DNA of 8,374 nt from JBHHZM01 sp046758065 (GTDB taxonomy: Bacteria; Pseudomonadota; Alphaproteobacteria; JAAXGF01). Under the pieces are notes generated by a model. It was not told where the DNA came from, did no database searches, and was given only the letters and a program-made list of their open reading frames with translations. The stretch covers positions 1 to 8,374 of the forward strand of contig JBHHZM010000133.1 in NCBI GenBank assembly GCA_046758065.1. Reading direction: 5' to 3'. Shown here piece by piece: positions 1 to 5,402 of this stretch (within the stretch, counting starts at the first letter, position 1; each line of letters starts with the position of its first letter). The position numbers and the translations under genes were made by a program.

Positions 1-40
1 CTAGCGAACCGGACGTGCGCCACCCGGGCAACGGAAAGCC

Positions 41-820
41 ATGCTGGAAAGCGTTCTTCGCCGCTTTTTTCACGATCGCCCGGGTGTGCCGCGTCCGCCC
101 GACGGCGTCCGGGTCTACGCGGTCGGCGACATTCACGGCCGCTCCGACCTGCTGCGCGCGCTGCACCGCCGGGTCGCCGCCGACGCCGCCGACGCGCCCG
201 ACCGCGACAAGCGGATCGTCTACCTCGGCGATTACATCGATCGCGGTCTCGACAGCCGCGGCGTCATCGACATTCTGCTCGACGAACCGCCGCCGGGCGT
301 TGCGCCCGTTCACCTCATGGGCAACCACGAAGCCATGCTTCTCCGGTTCCTCGAGGATTCGAGCATCGGCACGGGCTGGCTGCAGTTCGGCGGCGTCGAG
401 ACGCTCTACAGCTACGGCGTCAAGGTGACCGGACCGATTACCGACGAGGCGGTGGTGACGGTGGCGCAGCGCCGCCTCGGCGAGAACCTTCCCGAACGAC
501 ACCTCGGCTTCCTGCGCGCGCTTGATCTCTATCACCGGGCCGGCGACTATCTATTCGTCCACGCCGGCCTGCGCCCGGGTGTGTCGCTTGAGGAACAGGC
601 CGAGGACGATCTTCTCTGGATTCGCGACGACTTCCTGCGTTCGCGCGCCGACCACGGCCACGTCGTGGTGCACGGACATTCGATCCAGCCCGAGAGCGAG
701 ATACGTCCCAACCGCATCGGCATCGACACCGGCGCCTACGCGACCGGCGTGCTCACCTGCCTGGTGCTCGACGGCGACGAGCGGCGCTTTCTCAGGACGC
801 GGCCGGGGGATGCGTCATGA
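41..820 (+). CDS. PPP-family metallophosphoesterase (serine/threonine phosphatase-like)
   Basis: Predicted cytoplasmic two-metal phosphoesterase of 259 residues, normal size for bacterial PPP-type enzymes. The metal and catalytic motifs appear in order: GDIHG (Asp30, His32), GDYIDRG (Asp64, with the Asp67-Arg68 pair), GNHE (Asn95, His96), a later His in VHAGL (His174) and VHGHS (His211/His213). The C-terminal NRIGIDTGA stretch is typical of bacterial serine/threonine phosphatase 1-like proteins. There is no signal peptide or membrane segment. The ATG is preceded by a purine-rich GGAAAG, rather close to the start. Its stop overlaps the next start (ATGA), so it is probably translationally coupled to the glycosyltransferase gene. 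Bases 1-40 upstream hold no gene I can identify. The family is secure. The substrate is unknown: it could act on a phosphoprotein, a nucleotide such as a diadenosine polyphosphate, or a product of the kinase-like protein at the other end of the unit (inference). Confidence 0.9.
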   Translation: MLESVLRRFFHDRPGVPRPPDGVRVYAVGDIHGRSDLLRALHRRVAADAADAPDRDKRIVYLGDYIDRGLDSRGVIDILLDEPPPGVAPVHLMGNHEAMLLRFLEDSSIGTGWLQFGGVETLYSYGVKVTGPITDEAVVTVAQRRLGENLPERHLGFLRALDLYHRAGDYLFVHAGLRPGVSLEEQAEDDLLWIRDDFLRSRADHGHVVVHGHSIQPESEIRPNRIGIDTGAYATGVLTCLVLDGDERRFLRTRPGDAS

Positions 821-1785
821 CCGCGCCTCTCGTCTGCATTCTCGGCGGCGGCGACTGGCGGGAGACCAACCGCGCCATCGCCTCGGCGCGACGGTTCGGG
901 CTGGAGGTCGCGGTCGGGGTCGCGAGCGAGATCACACAGTCGGCGCCACACCCGGAGGCACGGCTCTACCCGCTCGAGTGGCGCCACGACTTCGCCGAGG
1001 CGCGCAACCGGCTGGCGGCGCAGCTTGCCGACGAGGCCCATCCGGGGGACTACCTGCTGTGGCTCGACAGCGACGAGGAACTCGCCACCTATCCGGCGGA
1101 CAACCCGGATTTCGAAGGCCCCTGCCTGGCCGTGCGAATCGTTGATCGCGGCGATCTCACGCCTCGTGCGATCGTTCGCCTGCAGCGTCGCACGCCCTTC
1201 GCCCGGTGGGTCAACGCCATTCACGAGACCCCGTGGACCGAGGGTCCCGAGCCGCCGATCGTCGAGTCAATTCTGATCCGCCATTACGGCTACGACGATG
1301 CGGAACGGGTCGCGGCGAAGTGCGCACGCAACCTCGCGATCGTCGCCCGGGAACGCGCCAAGGGCCGCGACTACTACGCGCTCGCGCTCGAGGAGGCGCG
1401 CGCGATTCCGGACGCCGCCGCCTTCCTCGCCTGGCTGCGCGCCTTCAAACATCCCGAGGCGGCGCCGTGCGAACCGGGCGGCTACGACGCCCGCCACGAG
1501 CCGGCGGCGGCGCTCTGCGCGTTCGACTACCGCAAGCCGGCGCTCGAGGTGCTGGCGACCAACCCGCGCATTCTCAACCTGCAACTCGCCGTGCTCGCTT
1601 CCGAGCTGCGCAGCGAGGGCGCCGCCGATCCCGACCGCCTCGCCTACGTCGACAAGCTGATTGCGACCGGCGGCAACGACCCGCGTTATGCCTATCCGCA
1701 GACGATCAAGGACGCCGACCGCGCCGCTCTTCGCGCCTGGCTCGAAGCCGCAGGCGCCGACGGCCAAAAGGAAACCGGGACATGA
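817..1785 (+). CDS. Divergent GT-A (family 2-like) glycosyltransferase
   Basis: A 322-residue protein, probably a cytoplasmic sugar transferase using a nucleotide-sugar donor. Recognisable pieces are DFAEARN (residues 58-64), the hydrophobic-acidic block LLWLDSDEE with the metal-binding DxD at Asp84-Asp86, then RLQRR followed by NAIHE (about 121-137). HYGY and a RNL stretch follow. This order (DFaxARN, DxDE, RLxR, iHE, HyGY) matches SunS/WaaE-like family 2 transferases. The N-terminal part is odd. Where the family normally has a DTGSTD-like donor-binding motif, this protein reads VAVGVASE, so donor binding may differ or activity may be reduced. The C-terminal third is Ala-rich, probably helical and of unknown role. 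The start overlaps the phosphatase stop (ATGA) and has a GGGGGA Shine-Dalgarno about 6 bases upstream. Its own stop overlaps the PqqD-like start in the same way. The fold is likely; the acceptor (protein, peptide or glycan) cannot be told. Confidence 0.75.
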   Translation: MTAPLVCILGGGDWRETNRAIASARRFGLEVAVGVASEITQSAPHPEARLYPLEWRHDFAEARNRLAAQLADEAHPGDYLLWLDSDEELATYPADNPDFEGPCLAVRIVDRGDLTPRAIVRLQRRTPFARWVNAIHETPWTEGPEPPIVESILIRHYGYDDAERVAAKCARNLAIVARERAKGRDYYALALEEARAIPDAAAFLAWLRAFKHPEAAPCEPGGYDARHEPAAALCAFDYRKPALEVLATNPRILNLQLAVLASELRSEGAADPDRLAYVDKLIATGGNDPRYAYPQTIKDADRAALRAWLEAAGADGQKETGT

Positions 1786-2072
1786 CCGCGTTCTACCGCC
1801 GCATCGCCGCCGTCGACGAGGAAGAGTTCGAGGACGACCTCGTGGTGATGAATACCGCAACCCATGCGGTCGTCACCCTCAACTGCACCGCCCGCGTCGT
1901 CTGGGAGGCGCTGGCCGAAGGCGCCACGCGCGACGATCTCCTGGCCCTGTTCGCCACGGTCCTTCCCGGTACGGCGCCGGAAGACCTGCGCCGCGATATC
2001 GTGGCGACGTTGACCGAACTCGAGGGCGCGGGATTGCTGATCGTTCGGACGACCGACGGCGACCGCGCCTGA
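1782..2072 (+). CDS. PqqD-like peptide-chaperone (RRE-fold) protein
   Basis: A 96-residue protein with the PqqD-family pattern: an acidic N-terminal strand region (VDEEEFEDDLVVMN), the hallmark LN-x-TA-x-x-VWE block at residues 33-42, an amphipathic helix, and a C-terminal ELEGAGLL helix at about 79-86. Established family knowledge: PqqD-like domains bind ribosomal peptide precursors and deliver them to modifying enzymes, and stand-alone versions occur beside HprK-like kinases in clusters of unresolved function. The start overlaps the glycosyltransferase stop (ATGA), with AAAAGGAAA upstream as the ribosome site. The gene after it is the HprK-like kinase, which supports the 'HPr-rel-A' style of PqqD protein over true pyrroloquinoline quinone synthesis; no other pqq gene is present. 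The frame is the same as that of the kinase gene, with only TGA and three codons between them. The client peptide is unknown. Confidence 0.82.
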   Translation: MTAFYRRIAAVDEEEFEDDLVVMNTATHAVVTLNCTARVVWEALAEGATRDDLLALFATVLPGTAPEDLRRDIVATLTELEGAGLLIVRTTDGDRA

Positions 2073-2075
2073 CCG

Positions 2076-2081
2076 AAGGAG
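2076..2081 (+). promoter_or_regulatory. Abutting Shine-Dalgarno of the HprK-like kinase gene
   Basis: AAGGAG ends exactly one base before the ATG at 2082, leaving no spacer. Normal spacing is about 5-9 bases. Together with the PqqD stop only 9 bases upstream, this suggests that kinase translation depends on ribosomes finishing the PqqD frame. Confidence 0.5.
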
Positions 2082-2918
2082 ATGGCAAAACACCGCTTCA
2101 CCTGGGCCGACTGTGCGGTGTGCGTCGCCGACCGCGGAAGCCGGGCGCGAGCGCTGATCGAACGTTACCTCGGCCTGGCGTCCGCGCCCGCCGAAGACGA
2201 CGCCGATGGCCCCCTCGCCGCCGGTCTCGAACGCCGTGGCGACGGCTATCGGGTGCGCGGTCTTTTCGGCGAGATGGATACCGACAATTGGTCCGATGCC
2301 GCGTATCTGTTGCTCGAGGCCGTCGCCTACGGCTTCGCGCTCTCGACCCGGCGCCTGGTCGTCCATGCCGGCAGCATCGTCGACGGCGGCGGCGCCATCG
2401 TCTGTTTCGGAGCGCCCTGGGCGGGCAAGAGCAGCCTGAGTTTCGCCGCCTGGCGGCGCGGGCTCCGGGTGCTCGGCGACGATCGCGTCTGCCTCGATCC
2501 GACGAAGGCAAGCGCCCGGGCGTACCCGAAATGCCTCAAGCTGCGGCTCGCCGACGACGACCCGCCGGCCTGCGTCGCCGAAGCGCTGGCCGCGGACGAC
2601 GCCTTCGTCGGCGCGCTGGGCGACGACCGCCGGCTGGTGCTGTCGCGCGGGCTTGCCGGTTTCGTCGCCTACGACACGGCATTTCCCATCAGGGCGCTGG
2701 TCCGTATCGAGCGCGGCGCGGGGCCGCGGAGCCGGCTCGACATGGAGCCGGTCATCGACGCCCTCGACGATATCCTGGTGCAGGCTTCGCTTACCCGCTT
2801 CTCGCCGATGGACCTGGTGCGGCTGGTGAAGACGCAGGCGCCGGGCGAGCGCATACCGCGTCTGCGCGTCGCGCCCGACGATACCGACAGCGCGCTCGAC
2901 CTGCTGCTGAAAGTCTAA
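2082..2918 (+). CDS. HPr kinase-like (HprK-related) P-loop kinase
   Basis: A 278-residue protein with a C-terminal HPr kinase/phosphorylase-like domain. Visible signs are VVHAGSI at about 93-99, the P-loop GAPWAGKSS (residues 110-118) and GDDR (132-135), which matches the ADD catalytic region of HprK. PKCLKLR (149-155) follows and is common in the HprK-related group. The N-terminal 90 residues resemble no domain I can name. I see no HPr-specific signature loop and no HPr gene, so a different protein or small-molecule substrate is likely (inference). It lies 9 bases after the PqqD-like stop. Its Shine-Dalgarno AAGGAG abuts the ATG with no spacer, an unusual arrangement that suggests re-initiation after the preceding gene. 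No better start is available, because the in-frame codon four positions upstream is the PqqD stop. The kinase fold is well supported; the 'HprK-rel-A' assignment is probable. Confidence 0.82.
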   Translation: MAKHRFTWADCAVCVADRGSRARALIERYLGLASAPAEDDADGPLAAGLERRGDGYRVRGLFGEMDTDNWSDAAYLLLEAVAYGFALSTRRLVVHAGSIVDGGGAIVCFGAPWAGKSSLSFAAWRRGLRVLGDDRVCLDPTKASARAYPKCLKLRLADDDPPACVAEALAADDAFVGALGDDRRLVLSRGLAGFVAYDTAFPIRALVRIERGAGPRSRLDMEPVIDALDDILVQASLTRFSPMDLVRLVKTQAPGERIPRLRVAPDDTDSALDLLLKV

Positions 2919-2930
2919 GTCACGCCACGA

Positions 2931-2945
2931 TCCACCCGGTGTGGA
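2931..2945. other. Short hairpin in the convergent spacer
   Basis: The 67-base gap between the kinase stop and the cytochrome c stop (2919-2985) contains TCCAC/GTGGA arms around a 5-base loop. No T-run follows on either strand, so it is at best a weak or Rho-assisted end for the two converging genes. No small open reading frame with a ribosome site is seen in the gap. Confidence 0.25.
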
Positions 2946-2985
2946 GCGCCTCCGCCCCGAGCGTCCCCGGCTGTCTCCTCGACGT

Positions 2986-3603
2986 CTACTCCCCGGGTAG
3001 CGGAGTCGGATTGTCGCTGAGGGTGCGCAGAAAGGCGATCAGATCGGCGCGGTCCTCGGGCGACTTGAGGCCGGCGAAGGCCATCTTGGTGCCGGGGACG
3101 TAGGCCTTGGGCTTGGCGAGAAAGGCATCGAGCTCCTGGTAGCTCCACGTGCCGTCGAGCGCCGAGAAGGCGGCCGAGTACTTGAAGCCTTCGTGCGCCG
3201 CGCGGGGCGCCCCGACGATGCCCCACAGCCCGGGTCCGACCTTCTTGCGCGCGGCGGGGCTCAGGTCGTGGCAGACGGCGCATTTCCTGGCGATCTTCCG
3301 ACCGTTCTCGGGATCGGCGGCGGCGAGCAGAAGGGACAACGGCGACGGCGCCGCGGCTTCGGTTGCAGGTGCCTGTTCCGTCGTCGACGCTTCGCCGACG
3401 GCGGCTTCCGCGCCGCCCGCCGTCTCCACCGCGGGCTGTTCGACCGCAGCGGCCTCGGATTCCTCGCCGCCGGGCACGGGGTAGACGGTCTCCTCGAGCG
3501 GTTCCCGGTCGAGGAATTCGTCGAAACCGACGTTGATGGCGGTAAAGATCAGGAGCGCGAAGATCACCGCTCCAACCAGCTTCTGGAACTTGATCATCGA
3601 CAT
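2986..3603 (-). CDS. Membrane-anchored class I cytochrome c (CycM-like)
   Basis: A 205-residue c-type cytochrome expected to carry electrons on the periplasmic face of the inner membrane, probably from the bc1 complex to a terminal oxidase (known for CycM-type proteins; inferred here). An uncleaved-looking signal anchor (residues 8-25, GAVIFALLIF core) is followed by an Ala/Glu/Pro-rich linker (about 45-95). The haem domain comes next, with CAVCH at 108-112, GPGLWGIVG, and the likely axial Met174 in GTKMAF. The C-terminal helix reads DLIAFLRTL. I chose the ATG at 3603 over the in-frame GTG at 3654. The ATG places the anchor at the N-terminus and has a GGGAAG site 6 bases upstream. The longer form would also run through a plausible promoter. 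The gene is divergent from kdsB, and cytochrome c beside kdsB-pheA is a common alphaproteobacterial arrangement. Haem attachment to CxxCH and the class I fold are secure; the exact redox partner is not. Confidence 0.9.
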   Translation of the reverse strand: MSMIKFQKLVGAVIFALLIFTAINVGFDEFLDREPLEETVYPVPGGEESEAAAVEQPAVETAGGAEAAVGEASTTEQAPATEAAAPSPLSLLLAAADPENGRKIARKCAVCHDLSPAARKKVGPGLWGIVGAPRAAHEGFKYSAAFSALDGTWSYQELDAFLAKPKAYVPGTKMAFAGLKSPEDRADLIAFLRTLSDNPTPLPGE

Positions 3604-3609
3604 CGCGCG

Positions 3610-3615
3610 CTTCCC
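3610..3615 (-). promoter_or_regulatory. Shine-Dalgarno deciding the cytochrome c start
   Basis: On the minus strand GGGAAG lies 6 bases before the ATG at 3603. It supports this start over the upstream GTG at 3654, which would add 17 residues ahead of the membrane anchor. Confidence 0.5.
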
Positions 3616-3638
3616 GAAAAGCCCCCGGAACGGCGGCG

Positions 3639-3668
3639 AGATTAGCCACTTCACGCGATCCTGTCCAA
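3639..3668 (-). promoter_or_regulatory. Candidate promoter for the cytochrome c gene
   Basis: Minus-strand TTGGAC (3668-3663) and TAATCT (3644-3639) are separated by 18 bases. This would start transcription near 3632, about 30 bases before the ATG at 3603. The matches to the sigma-70-type consensus are only partial, so this is a prediction from spacing and position. Confidence 0.35.
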
Positions 3669-3678
3669 CGCCTAAACT
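3650..3678 (+). promoter_or_regulatory. Candidate promoter for kdsB-pheA
   Basis: TTCACG (3650-3655) and TAAACT (3673-3678) are 17 bases apart, each matching four of six consensus positions. The start would lie near 3685, about 44 bases before the kdsB ATG. The element overlaps the candidate minus-strand promoter, so the two directions could compete for polymerase. Confidence 0.4.
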
Positions 3679-3685
3679 GAGCCCG

Positions 3686-3704
3686 CCGCGCGAATCCCGC
3701 GCGG
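3686..3704 (+). other. GC hairpin at the predicted 5' end of the kdsB transcript
   Basis: CCGCGCG and CGCGCGG form a perfect 7-bp stem around the loop AATCC, at the predicted transcript start and 24 bases ahead of the kdsB ATG. There is no T-run, so it is not a terminator. It might stabilise the messenger end or be a protein site. Chance is possible in such GC-rich DNA. Confidence 0.35.
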
Positions 3705-3728
3705 TCTTGCGCGACCGCTTCAGGCGAC

Positions 3729-4508
3729 ATGGACACCTCGTTGCGCTCCGTCATCGTGATCCCGGCGCGGCTCGGCTCGACGCGGCTGCCCGACAAACCG
3801 CTCGCCGAGATCGCCGGCGAGCCGATGATCGTGCATGTCTGGCGGCGTGCGCGCGAAGCCGACCTCGGCCCGGTATGGGTGGCCTGCGCCGAGGCCGAGA
3901 TCGCCGCGGCCGTCCGCGCCGCCGGCGGCGACGCCGTGCTGACCCGCGCCGATCACGCCTCGGGCTCGGACCGCATCTTCGAGGCGCTCGAACGCATCGA
4001 CCCCGACACCCGATTCGACGCGATCGTGAACATTCAGGGCGACCTGCCGGTGCTCGATCCGGCGCTGCCGCGCGCCGCGCTCGACCTGCTGCGCGAGTCG
4101 GCGGTCGACATCGGCACGGTCGCCTGCGCCATCGACGACCCGGCGGCGCGCCAAGACCCCAACGTGGTCAAGGCGGTGATCTCGGCCGATCCGGGGGCGG
4201 CGTCGGGCCGGGCGCTCTATTTCACCCGCGCAACCGCGCCCTCCGGCTCCGGCCCGGTGTTCCACCACATCGGGCTTTACGCTTATCGACGGGATGCGCT
4301 CGCCCGCTTCGTCGCGCTGCCGCCGAGCCCCCTCGAACGGCGCGAGCGGCTCGAGCAGCTCCGCGCGCTCGAAGCAGGGATGCGCATCGACGTGGCCTTC
4401 GTTGACACCGTTCCCCTCGGCGTCGATACTCCCGCCGACCTGAGCCGCGCCCGTGCCCTGCTCGGCGGCGAGGGTCGGTCTTCGACCCCTGCCGAGCCGA
4501 CGCGATGA
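3729..4508 (+). CDS. kdsB: 3-deoxy-manno-octulosonate cytidylyltransferase (CMP-KDO synthetase)
   Basis: Activates KDO by joining it to CMP from CTP, giving the donor for the inner core of lipopolysaccharide; cytoplasmic and magnesium-dependent. The 259 residues are the usual length. The N-terminal nucleotide-binding signature runs from IPARLGSTRLP to the KPL (about 11-25). HASGSDRI (76-83) and IQGDLP (102-107, Asp105 the likely metal ligand) follow. FHHIGLYAYRR (178-188), LERRERLEQLR (202-212) and GVDTPADL (231-238, Asp233 the second acidic ligand) complete the family pattern. IQGDLP in place of the enterobacterial QGDEP form is, as far as I know, common in alphaproteobacteria. The ATG is chosen because the protein then begins a few residues before the first strand, as in homologues; only a weak CAGG precedes it. 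The stop overlaps the pheA start (ATGA), so the two genes are almost certainly co-transcribed. Little doubt about the function. Confidence 0.95.
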   Translation: MDTSLRSVIVIPARLGSTRLPDKPLAEIAGEPMIVHVWRRAREADLGPVWVACAEAEIAAAVRAAGGDAVLTRADHASGSDRIFEALERIDPDTRFDAIVNIQGDLPVLDPALPRAALDLLRESAVDIGTVACAIDDPAARQDPNVVKAVISADPGAASGRALYFTRATAPSGSGPVFHHIGLYAYRRDALARFVALPPSPLERRERLEQLRALEAGMRIDVAFVDTVPLGVDTPADLSRARALLGGEGRSSTPAEPTR

Positions 4509-5386
4509 GCCAAGCCGCCGATCCCGCCAAGACGATCTCGTTCCAGGGCCATCTCGGGGCCTATTCGCACCTCGCCTGCCTCGAGGCCTATCCCGAATTG
4601 CAGCCGCTGCCCTGCGACGCGTTCGAGGAGGCGTTCGCCGCGGTCGAGGACGGGCGCGCCGCGCTCGCCATGATCCCGATCGAGAACTCGCTCGCCGGCC
4701 GGGTCGCCGACATCCACCACCTGATGCCCGCTTCGGGACTCAGCATCGTCGCCGAGCACTTCCAGCGCGTCGTCCACTGCCTGCTCGCACCCGAGGGCGC
4801 GACGATCGAGACGCTCCGCACCGTGCATTCGCATATTCATGCGCTCTCCCAGTGTCGCAGGATGATTCGCGAGCTCGGCCTCACCGCGGTAACCGGGGCC
4901 GATACCGCGGGCGCCGCGGCCCAGATCGCGGCGCGGGGCGACCCGGGCGAGGCGGTGATCGCCTCGCGCCTCGCCGCCGACATCTACGGCCTCGAGGTGT
5001 TGCGCGAAGGCGTCGAGGACGCCGAGCACAACACCACCCGGTTCATCGTCCTGGCGCGCGAGGCCGCCGACCCCGATCCGGCGGCGGGACCGGTGATGAC
5101 GAGCTTCGTGTTTCGCGTGCGCAACGTGCCGGCCGCGCTTTACAAGGTGCTCGGCGGTTTCGCCACCAACGGCGTCAACATGACCAAGCTGGAGAGCTAC
5201 ATGCTCGACGGCACGTTCACCGCGACCCAGTTCTACGCCGACATCGAAGGCCATCCGGCGGCGGATTCGGTGCGGTTCGCGCTCGAGGAGCTCGGCTTCT
5301 TTTCGCGCTTCGTCAAGATTCTCGGCGTCTACCCGGCGCATCCGTTCCGCTACGCCGACGCTAGGATGCGAGGCGCGCGAACCTGA
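4505..5386 (+). CDS. pheA: Prephenate dehydratase with ACT domain
   Basis: Converts prephenate to phenylpyruvate in phenylalanine synthesis. The 293 residues are a monofunctional form without the chorismate mutase domain of the enterobacterial P-protein, usual in alphaproteobacteria. The catalytic domain (about 10-185) shows ISFQGHLGAYSH near its start, MIPIENSLAG at 56-65, and the signature TTRF at 177-180, where Thr178-Arg179-Phe180 is the conserved catalytic and binding triplet. An ACT regulatory domain (about 198-277) follows, with PAALYKVL and MTKLESYM at the places of the phenylalanine-binding GALV and ESRP motifs. Feedback inhibition by phenylalanine is therefore expected. The start overlaps the kdsB stop by four bases and has no clear Shine-Dalgarno of its own, which points to translational coupling. 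The racemase-family gene follows 16 bases later. Confident assignment. Confidence 0.95.
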   Translation: MSQAADPAKTISFQGHLGAYSHLACLEAYPELQPLPCDAFEEAFAAVEDGRAALAMIPIENSLAGRVADIHHLMPASGLSIVAEHFQRVVHCLLAPEGATIETLRTVHSHIHALSQCRRMIRELGLTAVTGADTAGAAAQIAARGDPGEAVIASRLAADIYGLEVLREGVEDAEHNTTRFIVLAREAADPDPAAGPVMTSFVFRVRNVPAALYKVLGGFATNGVNMTKLESYMLDGTFTATQFYADIEGHPAADSVRFALEELGFFSRFVKILGVYPAHPFRYADARMRGART

Positions 5387-5402
5387 AGGCGGAGAGGCGC
5401 CC

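Noticed and set aside
1..40. Possible stop codon (TAG at 2-4) of an upstream gene
   Set aside because: Without sequence to the left, no frame can be judged.
1782..2072. Assignment of the PqqD-like gene to pyrroloquinoline quinone synthesis
   Set aside because: No pqqA, B, C or E is present, and the HprK-like partner points to a different system.
1661..3103. A 480-codon plus-strand open frame covering PqqD, the kinase and the convergent spacer
   Set aside because: It is Arg/Pro-rich frame-shadow translation with no domain, and it conflicts with three well-supported genes.
3604..3654. Longer cytochrome c form starting at the GTG at 3654
   Set aside because: It adds 17 residues ahead of a membrane anchor that fits better at the N-terminus, and it overlaps a plausible promoter; the ATG at 3603 has good ribosome-site spacing.
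2915..3796. A 293-codon minus-strand frame overlapping the cytochrome c gene
   Set aside because: It lacks the haem motif, which is encoded in the other frame, and is Arg-rich shadow sequence.
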